Shown here: piece after piece, positions 45,160-56,970 of the stretch
How the letters are laid out: every line of letters starts with the position of its first letter
Position numbering within the stretch: the stretch's first letter is position 1
NCBI GenBank assembly: GCA_023213395.1
Contig: CM041465.1
Location: 128,533,741 to 128,597,740, forward strand
Reading direction: 5' to 3'
DNA: 64,000 bases
Source of the DNA: Cycas panzhihuaensis
Taxonomy: Eukaryota > Cycadophyta
Notes under the pieces: model-generated
Database searches by the model: none
Told to the model about the DNA's origin: nothing
The model's input: only the letters and a program-made list of their open reading frames with translations
Made by a program: the position numbers and the translations under genes

Positions 45160-46690
45160 GACCTTATCAACCAAAACAGATCAGAGAGACTATTAGGTAC
45201 TCAATTCTGGAGTACAGAAGCACATCTCTTACTAGAGGCGGAACTTTGATACATTGAAAGCAACTCAAAGTGGTGCTGAGATTATTCTTGGAAATACTCA
45301 CGTGTTGCTGGTTGATGGTATCAGTGAAGTTTCCATTGTAGGATGCAACTTTTCTAGGGTATATTATGTACCCAAGATGTAGTTAAACCTTTTGTCTACT
45401 TAGAAGATCTGCAAATAAGGTATGAAAGTGGAGCTCTATGATGATAAGTGCCTAATAAAGGACCTAAAATAGAACTTTGCTGTCGTAGCTACCAGGAAAG
45501 TCAGGGACAACTTCTGGGTATTTGAAAAGTTTCAACCTTAAAAGAAGTCATATGCCTTTATTGCCAGCATAGATGACAAAAGTAAACTGTGGCACAATTG
45601 CCTTAGGCACCTTAATTACAGGAGTATTGCACTTCTAAGGAGGTTGAAGATGGTGGAAGGACTACTGTCGGTTTCCTGCTCGGATGGTGCATGCGAAGGA
45701 TGCATGTGTGGCAAACAACATCACTATCCTTTTGCTCGGGATAACACCTGGAGAGCCAAGGAGAAGTTAGAGCTTGTACACTCAGACATTATGGGACCAC
45801 TCCCAAACCCTTCGATGTTAGGAGCCCAATATATACTTGTGTTTATGGAAGATTACACCAGGAAAGCCTGGGTTTATTTTCTTAAGAATAAGTCAGATGT
45901 ATTTGATCGATTCTATGATTGGAAAGCGATGGTTGAAAATGAAAGTGATAAGAAAATAAAAACTTTACGAAGTGATAATGGTAAGGAATATGACAATCAT
46001 GTATTTAATTAGTTCTGCCACAACCATGGTATAAAGCGGGAGTTTACAGTCCCGTATACCCCACAACAGAATGGAATTTTTGAAAGAAAGAACCATACCA
46101 TGATGGAGATGACGAGGTGTATGGTGCATGCTAAAAACATGCCACCAAAGTTTTGGGCAGAAGCTGTGGCAACTGCTGTTTATATTTTAAATCAGGTACC
46201 CACTCAGGCAATTCGTAGCATGACCCCCGAAAAGAAATAGACTAGTCGAAAGCCTACCATTAGTCATTTGAGAACGTTTGGCTGTATAGCATATGCCCAC
46301 ATCCATGGTGATACCCGCAAGAAGCTGGATTGAAAGAGTCTAAAGTGCATATTCATGGGGTATTGCACGGAGAACAAAGCTTGCAGACTATGGGATCCAC
46401 AAGGGGAAAAGATTGTGGTTAGTTGGGATGTTAAATTTGATGAGTCATCGATGTATCATGTTGAAAGTGCATCAAGGGAACCTTTTTACCATCCCCTTCT
46501 CGCATTCCCAGATTTTTCAAGCGAAGAGGATGATGAGCCAATTGGTGTAGCACCTAAGGAAGTAGGACGAGTAATAATGAGGAGCTGCCATGATAAGAAG
46601 TACCTCCAGCAATGGGTCCTTCTATACCTTTATGGGCAAGGAAAACTCTTGAAGATTCAGGTGTGGCGATGTAAGCCCTAACTGATGACA
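45160..46690 (+). pseudogene. Element F protease and integrase
   Basis: Near 45200 the protease site reads VLNSGVQKHIS, with the catalytic Asp of D-S-G replaced by Asn, and stops on both sides. The pre-integrase module has KLWHNCLRHLNYRSIALLRR, with CEGCMCGKQHHYPF at about 45690. The integrase core shows ELVHSDIMGPLPNPS and ILVFMEDYTRKAWVYFLKN, where the expected Asp-Asp is Glu-Asp, then TLRSDNGKEYDN. After a TAG at about 46010 it continues with a region matching NGIFERKNHT (the Glu motif) and the C-terminal CTENKACRLWDPQGEKIVVS. Confidence 0.85.
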
Positions 46691-46739
46691 AACAAACTAG
46701 AAGTCAACATGCCAATCAAACTCTGCTAGTAGACGCCAA

Positions 46740-48258
46740 TGACTTCAGTGATCTTAATTTGTTTGCTAAAGCAAAAGGAGATTCACGATGGAGAGCTGCA
46801 ATGGAGGAAGAATATGGTTCTCTGATGAAGAACGATACATGGGAGTTGGTCCCACTACCTCTGTCGAAGAATCTTGTTGGATGCAAATGGGTCTATAAAA
46901 CAAAGTTTCGCTTCGATGGAGAGGTGGACAAGTACAAGGCTAGACTTATTGCGTAGGTATTCGGGCAAAAAGAAGGAATTGACTACAAGCAGATGTTTGC
47001 ACCTATCTCCAGAATGACAATGATCTTCTTACTCATTTCCTTAGTAGCTACATTAGATTGGGAGTTATACCAGATGGATGTTAAGTCTTCATTCCTTAAT
47101 GGGGATCTAAAGGCGGAGATATACATGTCACAACCTCTAGGATTCATTAAGAATAGCTAGGAGCATCTTATTTGCCATCTGAAAAAGTCAATCTATGGCC
47201 TAAAATAAGCACCTCGTGCTTGGTATAAGAAAATGGATGCCAAGTTGAAAGCTGAAGGTTTTAAAATTTCAGAACCTAACCTAAATCTGTATGTGAAAAG
47301 AATAGGGACTTTCGTAGTTACTTGTGTGGTGCATGTGGATGATCTAATCATTGGTGGTAATCGTGGCAAATCTATAACTGAAGTCAAATCCAATTTGGGA
47401 GCTTCATTTGACATGACAAATCTTAGGAAACTTTACTATTTCTTGGGCATTCAGCTCAGGCAGATGGAAGATAGGATCATGTTGTTGCAATCGCAGTATG
47501 TGAAGAACTTACTGGAAAGATTTAGGATGCAGCATTGCAAACCTATTGCAATACCATATGTAAAAGGTGCAAAATTGTAGAAGGATATAGCCCAACCTTC
47601 TGTAGATGGTACGAAATATCGCCAGTTGGTAGGGAGTCTCATTTATTTGACTCATACCAGGCCATATATCGCATACGCTATTGGATTAGTTTCCTGCTAC
47701 ATGTAGAATCCTCAGGAGCCTCATTTGGTGGCAACAAAGCAAATCCTGAAATATTTAAAGGGGACAATCAATCTTAGTCTTGAAGACCGCAGAGGTGAGA
47801 AGATCAGGTTGCATGGCTACACGGATACTGATTAGGGAGGAGATTCTGAAAATCAGAAGTCCATTGTTGGATACTTGTTTAGTATTGGCAATGGATTTAT
47901 TTCATGGCAGTTAAAGAAGTAGCAGACAGTGGTGCTATCTTCTACAGAAGCAGAATATCAAGGACTCAGTGCTGGTGTGAAAGAAGCAGTATGGTTGCAA
48001 GGTCTCTTAAAATTTCTTGGTGTTTCCAATAGACATCCAATTCTCTTTATTGATAATCAGAGTACCATTCATCTGTTGAAGAATCCAGAGTTTCATGCAC
48101 GTACAAAGTATATCGAGATTCAACACCATTATATTCATGAGCAGATCAAGTCAGGGAAACTGCAGGTCGACTATTGTCTGAGTGAATTACAACTTACGGA
48201 CATGTTCACCAAGCCACTCACTGAAGACCAATTCACGAAGATGCGTATCGGATTATGA
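46740..48258 (+). pseudogene. Element F reverse transcriptase and RNase H
   Basis: RT: SRWRAAMEEEYGSLMKNDTW, VGCKWVYKTKFRFDGEVDKY, then after a TAG GQKEGIDYKQMFAP and QMDVKSSFLNGDLKAEIYM. The polymerase site is VVHVDDLIIGGN (about 47330) in the open piece 47233-47580. RNase H: VLSSTEAEYQGLSAGVKEAV, FIDNQSTIHLLKNPEFHARTK, IQHHYIHEQIKSG, DMFTKPLTEDQF; 47929-48258 is open to its natural end. Single stops occur at Gln and Trp positions (YGLK-stop-APRAW, DTD-stop-GGD). Confidence 0.88.
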
Positions 48259-48371
48259 CTCACCGATGTTATCCATGAGGGGGGATGTATCGTTAAGGAT
48301 AAAGAAGCTGCAGGATAGTCTCAGCCTTCATGATAACTCAACTGCTGCACGTTGCAAGTTCCCCACATTCA

Positions 48372-48896
48372 CATTAAGAGGGGATGTTAGCACGGTAGTT
48401 AATTATTAAGCCACTTAATTAATGTTAATGTGGTTTAATTATGTGAAAGGGTGTGAGCCAAAAGGTGTGATTTATTTAGAGGGTCACAACCCTAAACATG
48501 TAACACCTCTTGGAGAGTATATATGCCTTGAGGCCTTGTGTATTCTATATCGAAGTTCATTGTAAAATAATCAACAATCCCTAGAGGATCCTTTTGTGGG
48601 GGGTGTTTTCCTGGAAGGGTTTTCCCACATATATCCTATGTTCTGTGCATGTCTTATGTGTATATTTTTCTTGTGCTTACTGTGTATGGTTAAAAGATCC
48701 TTTAGATGGGAAAACGTGTATGTTTTTATGTTCTCAAACACATACATTGGTATGCCCTGTGTTATGTGCACCTGCATATGCCTATATGTTGAAGCTAACT
48801 TTCTTTGAGGGTCCTCTTTAAGAATCGTATTTGTAGGCGATGTTGGTTGTAATATATGGCAGTAAGTAGTTTTAACGAATTCAGTTGCTGGTAACA
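48372..48896 (+). repeat. F-family 3' LTR with polypurine tract
   Basis: ATTAAGAGGGGA (48373-48384) followed by TGTTAGCACGG; the LTR runs to GGTAACA at 48896 (512 bp). It contains a TATA-like GAGTATATATGCC near 48515. The sequence shares nothing obvious with the E LTR, and no second copy occurs in the window. Confidence 0.75.
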
Positions 48897-51089
48897 TTGA
48901 CTCTCATCTCAAAGAAAGAGAATGCCTAGGTATTCTAGATAGATGTGGGAACTGTTCCAGACTAAGTAGAGGTCATGTAATGATTGATATCAACCCCATC
49001 ACAATTAACATCAAGCCACACAAAAAAAAGAAAGCAAATGAATCCTCATCTGTGACTGAATTTTCTGCTGCTGTTGTGCCATCGCCATTACTCACACCAC
49101 AAATGCTTAGATAAAGAGACTCTATTTCGAATCACGCTTCACAAAAGCTTTCACCGCTACTTTCAACCAAATACTTACACTATATATGTTGCCTGCACTC
49201 ATACAATTGTTCTCACAAGTAAATAAATTTTGGAATGAAAAGATGCACGCATAAGGGATTTGCTCCTAAAATGGAATCGGAATCTGCTACATGTGATATC
49301 TCTTCATTGGATTTGTCTCTAGCATGCCTGGTGGGACTATCTTCCCCCCTCCGCCGAATCTATTTTCCTCTATAAGGGTGACGTATACAGCCGCGTGCAT
49401 TAGGAGGCACGGGCGGCGCATTATGTAGGCCGCGTAATAGGGGCGACAATGGCAGCGCCTGCAACAGTGACAACAACACGACTCTTTTTTCAAAATGTTT
49501 CCACATTTCAAAGCTTACTCTAAACGCATCTTCATATATATATTCTTTATAAAGTTTTAAAAAACTTAATTAAAGTACTTTGTATATTCTTTCAAATCCA
49601 TGTTTTAAAACCTTAAGCCCCCTTCTCTCTCAACCCCCGGTCACAAAACATTTCCATATGACTGTTAGCTAGGGGCTAACATAAGTTTTCAACTTTTTTC
49701 TTTTTATTTCTTTTTTACATAGGGTAATTAGCAAATTTTTGCCACAATTCATTGCTGAGTTATCAGTTTTTTATGAAACTAGTTTCATTGCATCAAACAT
49801 TTTCCGTAAATTGATTTTAACTAGTCATATGACCAATTTGGACTTAATTTGACCATGTTTCAGTCGATTTAAAGCCAGACATTTATTTTTTTAGCTATTT
49901 TTAAACTTTTTACAAAATCACTTTTTCAATTGATTATATTTTTCTATCGGGAGATTATTTTCTACTCGAATCTGTTCTACAGTGATCTACGTTCAACAAA
50001 CTTCATTATCAACTATTATTTTAATTTTTATAATTTATTTTTATCATTATTTTAATAATCGAAAGTGGCATTTTAGTGTTTTTTAACATTTTTAAAACAT
50101 TTTTACATAAAAGTATCTATTGTCATTTTTATTATAACTTCTCAGTTTGGTATCAAAATTTAGCCCCATTAGTTTCGTTGGGATGCTGACTCACTCCTCT
50201 TCGAACTGACATAGTTTTTTATATGTTTTAACATATTTTTGTTAATTTTTAAATCGATCAAATTAGATATACTTAATTATCTCCAACCTGCCATAATTAC
50301 ACATTTTGTATATATTATTTCTCAAATTTTTTTAATTAAAAAGATATTAAATAGCACTCCAAGATATATTTGATCCTTTTACATTATTCTATAAAGTTTT
50401 ATTAATATTTTTATAAGTTTTTGAGCACCCTGCTCTTGTTATGCCTCAAAAAGAGGCATGTAACTTTAGTTCATTAAAATTTAACTTGTAGGAACCCATT
50501 CTCAAAATAGTCAATTCCATTAGATACATATTTTATCTATCTTCATACTGGTGAAGTTTCACATTATTCTGATATTATTTAGCATAGCTTTGAAGCTATC
50601 AAACTTGAGGTTATCCTCTAAACCTTTTTTTTTTAAGGAGTACAATATTTATTATTCAAAAGTTTATTCATATTCGTTATATCTCAAAATGAAAATAGAC
50701 ATATACATTTTAGTTTTAGCATTATATATTATCATCAAGGCTAAGTATTTATTACATTTAGAGTTTACATTTATTCATTTGAAGAATCAAAAAGTTAAGG
50801 ATTATTCTTTTTATCATCAAAGTTATATTTTATATTTGTATTGCTAAAAGAATCATTATTACATTCAAACTTGCTCTTATATTCATTTTATTTCAAAGTA
50901 TATCTGAAAAGCATATTTTAAAGATTATTCCAAAGGCATATTGAAAGTATTTATTATTATGGAAAAGTTTATTTCCTTATTGCACCTATAAAGGTTGCAT
51001 TTAGTTCATTCATTTTCAAAGGGCATTATATCTCTTTCAAAAAGGTTATTTGAAATCATATATGTTCATTAGTCTATTAACTTTTTGAC
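48897..51089. other. Stretch without a recognised gene
   Basis: The first 400 bases carry no feature I can name. 49318-49480 is a local GC-rich island (GGGCGGCGCATTATGTAGGC) in AT-rich DNA. TGTTAGCTAGGGGCTAACA at 49663-49681 is a short hairpin. The rest to 51089 is AT-rich without coding signal. It may hold internal sequence of element E and older DNA. Confidence 0.5.
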
Positions 51090-51494
51090 TTGGTCAAAGC
51101 ATACCTTTTATGTACTAAAGTTTTTTTTAATAAAATAGCACAATTTCCTATATTTAATGGGCACAATTTTTCATTATGGCACAAGACTATGAAAGATTAT
51201 TTCATTACGCATGATCTTCTGAAATATTTGCAATGTGAATATGATCTTAGTATTAAAGAAAATTTTAGAAAGAATAATAAAGTCTTAAGACTATTATTTT
51301 GTACTATAAATAATGATATTTTTTCTAGAGTTTTTGAATTAACTACTTCTAAATCTGTATGGGATGTATTAATTTCTACTTATGGGGGAGATACCCTTAA
51401 TGTATATGATGTTATTTTTGATGAGTATGTGAGACAGGTGACAGAACAGATGAATTATAATGACAACACCCTTAAAGACTCAGATCAAATATAG
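51090..51494 (+). pseudogene. E-family gag fragment
   Basis: 134 open codons. FPIFNGHNFSLWHKTMKDYF, then VLRLLFCTINNDIFSRVFEL and TTSKSVWDVLISTYGG follow the layout of copia gag (FDGTNYSLWKIKM... and KEAWDTL). No zinc knuckle, protease, integrase or RT follows: about 330 bases later comes the purine tract and an E-family LTR. So the element is either gag-only (non-autonomous) or internally deleted. Confidence 0.65.
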
Positions 51495-51819
51495 GACCAA
51501 CTTACTACACAAGTACCTGATCCTCCATTTGACGGCGAGAATGAATCTTATGATATGACAGAAAAGAGACCTAATGATATGACAGTCAAAATTAAATTTC
51601 CAGAAGTTAAAGTCAAAGTTTTGGGTATTCTTTTTTGTACAAACCAAACATCATTTACTTATAGTTTTTTATATCATTCCATGGTAAAGAGACATATGTG
51701 GCTATAAGGATGAGAAGAGTTGATAAAGATCAAGTTGATAAAGATCAGAATTAAAAAAAAAAATTCAAATACAAATTTCATAAGTTCAAAGAGAAGATAC
51801 AAGTGTTTATAATAACCAT

Positions 51820-52235
51820 TAAGGGGGAGAATGTTGGAGTTAATTGTCATCACTCCACTCCCACCTTCTAACCAGGGAAGCACATGTCATCATCTTCAAT
51901 TTATACATGTGGGTTCTCAACATATGTAGGTAAGTTAATGTTAATTTGAGTTAAGTTTACTTTGAATTAAGTTAGTATTATTTTATTGTAATTTAAATTT
52001 TAGGGGTTGAGGAGTTTCTCTCCTCCCCCAAAATTATAAATATTGAGGGGTATGCAACCTTGGTGTCTTTAGATACCGCCCATATTAGAAAATGTGTATT
52101 ACTCTTCTCTATCACAATGGATTGAATACAATGAGTTTTTAGTTTATGCAACAACAATATATTGATGTATTGAGGATTATTCTATGTTCTACCCTATTCT
52201 CCTTACATATTATTTCCAACATTTGGTATCAGAGT
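51820..52235 (+). repeat. E-family LTR (copy 2), with purine tract on one side and primer site on the other
   Basis: Purine tract TAAGGGGGAGAA ends at 51831; the LTR is 51832-52221 (TGTTGGAGTTAATTG to TTTCCAACA). It is followed by TTTGGTATCAGAGTATAG, the same primer-site leader as copy 1. So the LTR acts as a 3' LTR for what precedes and a 5' LTR for what follows. Confidence 0.85.
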
Positions 52236-55200
52236 ATAGTTTAGCTTGATTGTTTTCTGATATTTGGTATTAGAGCTTAGTTTAGCTCCATTATTTTTCC
52301 TATAATCTATTGGGTTTTAACCTAATTCGACATATCTTGTCCTCATAATATCCCACATTTTATTATCTATAAGGATGGATCTCATCCTCCTACTCTAATT
52401 TAGAAAGTTAGAGCTATCAAATTTGGGAATAATCATATTACCAAAATTGGATGCCATTATGTTTCGACTAGGTTTGATAAGTCTTATGAAAAGAATACCC
52501 TTAATGATGTAAGGTCTAATTAAAGTTTGAAAAAAAAAATTGACCTAAAAAAAAAAAAATTTAAAATTTTCAAAGTGTTTACCAAGTGTCTTAGTCCCTA
52601 TAAAGGTTTCTAGGCTCCAAGTCTAAGAGTCTCTAAGGGAAACCTTTAGTTGCTATCATGTTTAGTAGTGTCTGCCCACAAATAGTAAAATAAAGACCCA
52701 ATATACTAGTACATGAGCTCTAAGCTCGATATACCTTTGTACGTAGACTGCTAAAAAGGTTGTTACACCTTCCTAAATTATTAGTCCACCTATGTTAGTC
52801 TTATGCCTAGTGATAAATCTAGCAATGAAGGTTTTATAAACTAAGGCACTCACCCTCTCTAGGTCTAGACTTGGTCTCTAAACTCTAAGAAATTATAGGT
52901 TTTACACCTCAGCCTACCACTTAATACACCTAATAGCCAGTGGTGTTTCTCATCCAATATGAGTAAGCCAAAAATATATGCGTGGTGGTAACTTTAGGGG
53001 TCTTAACCGTTCCCCTTACAAGACTAGAATAACTGTGTTTAATTCAATAGATTGTCTTATTAATGTGAAAAAAATAATTTTAAGTATGGTCTTACTTAAG
53101 TATATAAATATTTCTTTTAAAATAAAAAATAAAATAAAATAAACTTTAAGCAAGACTAAATATTTCAAATGAAAATAATAAGCAATACTTTGTATTAATT
53201 CACTATAAAAATAAAGTAAATGATCAAGATATTCCTTCTTTAATACACTAGAAAATAAATGCTAATATGCAAACTAATATCTTTTAAATTGAGATGCTAT
53301 TGATAAGTAAAGTATATAAGAAACTATATGCACCTTCTCTAAGTGATGCAATGAATCAATAGAACTTTCAATATTTGAATGCTTTTAAATCAAGAATGTT
53401 AAATGAACCTTAGAAGCATAAAATAAATAAAAAAAGGACTTGTAACTATGCCTTTTCTATGCACTTCTCAAGCTTAAAAAAATGACTTTAAGATAAATAA
53501 GAAAGCCTCTTTGACTAATGAACCAATAAACTTTAAGATGTATGAAGATTGTTACAAATATTCTTTATACTAATGTAAATGAAATAACAAGAAGCTCGTT
53601 TGTAACTTCATAAGCAAACTAGATATAACCTTAAAATTTTCAAGAAGATTTAATACTCTAGATAATCAAATATATTCAAGAAATATTCTAAATTCAGATG
53701 AAAGTATTAGATAAAGAGTATAGACAAGGCAAGAAATATGAATTTGTCGTATTGGTCCAAGTAGGCCTCTTGATCCTTAAGTAGTTAAAGTTAAAGCTAA
53801 AACTAATGCTAAAAGACTATAAATCAACTTGTAATCTTATAAAAACTAATAAATATCATTAAAATTTTGATTAATAATAAATAGTAATCAAATTTATTTA
53901 ATTAAGATGAAAATTTGGCTAAAAGATATTATAAACATGTCTAATTAGGGCTGAAATAGAGCCTTAAATTGAGGAGTTTTAAACACCTATAAAATAGTGT
54001 CAAAATAAGATGAAACTAGTTCCAATGTGCAGAGCTTTGAAAATCCTTTTTAATGGTTCTTATGGTTTGAAAAATAGATTTGTAAAAATCAAGTTATTAA
54101 AGAAATAGCTAACAGACCTATTTATGGTTAATGAGATATGTACAATAAATAAGGTAAACTTTGACATAATCAAACACTATGAAAATTGGCTTAAATCAAG
54201 CAAAGAAAGACACTAAGTTATAGAGCTCTGACTTAAGGATCCAATGAATCCAATGGATCATAAAACAGACTCCCCAATATTGAGTTATAGCCAAAAATGT
54301 AAACAACCTACCTTTAGAGAAAAAAATTAAAATAAAAAATATGATTAGGGCCTTTAACTCCTTAATTAATAAGGTCAAGGTCACGTAGGACCCAACAGAA
54401 TCAGTGGCTAAGAGCTCAAGGGGGCTAGGACTCAAAATTTTATCAAATAGGATTAAATCCCTAAAAAACTAAAATTATAGAAAATAATTTATAGGGCTTT
54501 CAAATCTGCCACCTTAACGGATAAGATCATAATCATATGGGACAGATTATGGCTAAAAACACAATGGAGGGGGCTAATATAAAATCATGTGCCCCAAATC
54601 TAAAATTTGAATCAAATTAAATTAAATTTAATATATATTTAAAATATATATATATAATCAAAGAAATTAAATGGATTTTAATGGCACAATAGGGTTGACA
54701 TAAACTACATGTATATCGATGATCCGTAGGAGATTTCTCTTAAATGAATTAACGAAATTCTAAATCATCTTCTCTACTAGCAAGATAATACATATATAAT
54801 CAAACAAATGGTCATATGTAATGGTTTCGATTATCTGTTGAAGAGCAGGACATGATTAAAACAAGATCAACTTATAAAACCTAAGACTGAAAGCAAAAAT
54901 TAGTGAGATTGATGAAAAATCATTGAGATCTAAATAAAGAACCTCTCCAAATCAATGCTAAGTTTTATATCATCAAAGTCTTCTACAAAAAATCATTCGT
55001 TAAATAATAAAGTAGTGCCACACAGGGCTATATGCACCATACACAGGTTGCCTGCATGCAGATAAAGAATACAAGTTTATATATTTTGTAATATATAAAA
55101 GATAATTGTAATTGCACACAAGGTTAGCAATCATATTAAATTAAATTGTATTAATCAATTGATAAATATATAGATATATATATATATATATATTAGCATG

Positions 55201-56018
55201 TAATTAAGCTATACCTTGGCTTAATGAGAGTGGATGATTCTCACGATACAAATCAATTAACCTCGTAATCCTTCATACTCTGAGTGGGAGATAATCAAAA
55301 GAATTTCCCAGTTCTTAATATTCTAGAAGAATATTATTGAAGAGGTCAAATCCTATGGGAAATACTGAGGGTATTGAGGAGAGGGAGTTCATCACAGATG
55401 GTCTCTAAGTTGGAGTGAATATGGAATTTGACATCCTATACATCAAATACTTTGGTGAATTTTAAAAATTTGAGTTAGGTGAAAATAGGGAAAAATCCTA
55501 AAATATATTTGGCAATAACAACTACAAAGACGATACTAAAAAATTAGGCAACCATGGAGGAAATACTAATTAAACTAGGGAAGGAATGATAGAGGGGATT
55601 TGCCAAAGGAAAGAAGTCTAATGATGGAAGAACTGAGGACGCAGGAGAAACAATAATGAGGCTAACATAGTACACAATGGCACCAAGCCTCACGCGTAGA
55701 TGGAGATGATGGCGATGACGAATATATCAATCAAACAAATTCTATAAATATCATACTATATATCAACCAAATAGATATTATAAAGTTGATGTATATACAA
55801 ATCTGACGAATGTTATAAATCAGAAATGAATGTAATATAATGATGTATAAATAGTTAATATAACTAAGACAAAGATTTCCTTTCAACAAACACCATAGCA
55901 GTTTATATGTACCTCTCAACTACAACAATAAACTATGTATTATTCAAGTGCACAAGATAATCAGATGATAAACTACATATATAATACAAGGCAATAGACT
56001 CATCAAGAGGAATTTAGA
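52236..56018. other. AT-rich stretch without a recognised gene
   Basis: The first 70 bases resemble the leader after E LTR copy 1. Beyond that no coding similarity was found on either strand. It must contain the end of the E/F cluster, the N-terminal gag and the leader of copia C. (TA)n runs occur near 54640 and 55172-55190, and poly-A runs near 52530. Confidence 0.5.
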
Positions 56019-56318
56019 GCTCTGATACCAAATATTGGCATCGAGGAGCAGAGCGGGAGGATCATAAGTTGTACTTCATCATCACAAGGTAAAAATTTCC
56101 ATATATTAAATGGCGGTGTTAAAAAGCACTAGGGAGGCATTCCCCTTCAATATATAGATTTTGGAGAGGTGGAAAATACCTCAACCTGACATTACATACC
56201 TTAGGATGGCTGCATGTCAACTCTAGGTGGTTGCATGGTAGCTATACATGGCCCGAGGTGCCATTTGGGGGCCCAAGGATGGTTGCATACTTTTCAAACA
56301 TTGGGCATTATCCCAACA
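56019..56318 (-). repeat. 5' LTR of copia C and primer binding site
   Basis: LTR 56033-56318 (286 bp), minus start TGTTGGGATAATGCCC, end CCAATA. After two bases comes the primer site TGGTATCAGAGC (complement at 56019-56030). TSD AATAT at 56319-56323 matches 21349-21353. Confidence 0.9.
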
Positions 56319-56970
56319 AATATGCCCTAAGTATTGCAATTCTATTTTCCTAAACTCACACTTAGAAAGTTTTACATATAATTAGTATTGGTGTAATATT
56401 TAAAGAATGAGTTTTAGATGATGAATGCGGTGGTCTAAGTGGGAAATATAAATGAGGATATTATCAAAGAAGTCGATGATAAATTTTTAAAGATAAGGGC
56501 CAAAGGTCTTATTCATAAGAGCCTGGAAGGTAAGAGGTGTATTACAAAGGCTAAAAGGCATTGCTCGGAACTCAAAGTGGTTGTGATGTATTTGAAATAC
56601 TATCTTATGATAATCCTTTAAGGCAATCAGGATTTGATAGTAATTGGATTATAAATCTAGCTTAGAGAAGATTGAGACTCCATAGATTTAATCTAACATA
56701 TCATCTACTCGTAAAGTGGAAAATTTATTTTTTATAGTAATCTTATTTAATTCCCTATAATCCATATAAAGGTTAAAGGACCCATCTTTCTTCCTAACCA
56801 AGATTATTGGTGTCATATAAGGGCTTTTACTTGGTTAAATTATACCCATGTTCATGGGTTTGGAAGTGATTTTCTCAACTTTTTTTTTTTTAATAAGAAT
56901 TATGATAAGGTCTTAGACTGATAGGGTCATGATTTGATCATAGTTTAATTGTGTGATAAAACCCATGATT
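56319..56970 (-). pseudogene. Element A: N-terminal and central RT (chromovirus-type gypsy)
   Basis: Minus strand, from about 56830 down to 56319. VRKKDGSFNLYMDYRELNKI, VSIFSKLDL, HHNHFEFRAMPFSLCN and TFQALMNKTFGPYL are standard gypsy RT motifs. The polymerase site F-F-D-D is FFDN. The sequence ends LQYLGHI at the copia C border, and the next residues are found at 21348. Several stops (Gln and Trp positions among them) show it is old. Confidence 0.87.

Larger units (their letters stand above)
21354..56318 (-). mobile_element. Copia element C (minus strand), carrying nested elements D/G/H and E/F
   Basis: Bounded by two related LTRs (21354-21684 and 56033-56318). The flanking 5-bp duplication AATAT is at 21349-21353 and 56319-56323, and a tRNA-Met primer site is next to the right LTR. 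The host gypsy RT reads YLGHI at the right border and continues at the left one, so C is one insertion into element A. The 35-kb span is inflated by later insertions: D (18.4 kb) at TSD TCTAC, and the E/F cluster from 43437. The C gag N-terminus right of E/F was not found. Confidence 0.85.

Noticed and set aside
49287-49511. Minus-strand Cys-rich ORF (CCCHCCRRCHCR)
   Set aside because: Short, in a locally GC-rich patch, and without a known Cys spacing pattern or neighbours that support a gene.
56439-56621. Plus-strand 60-codon ORF
   Set aside because: It lies over minus-strand RT motifs of element A and is a shadow frame.
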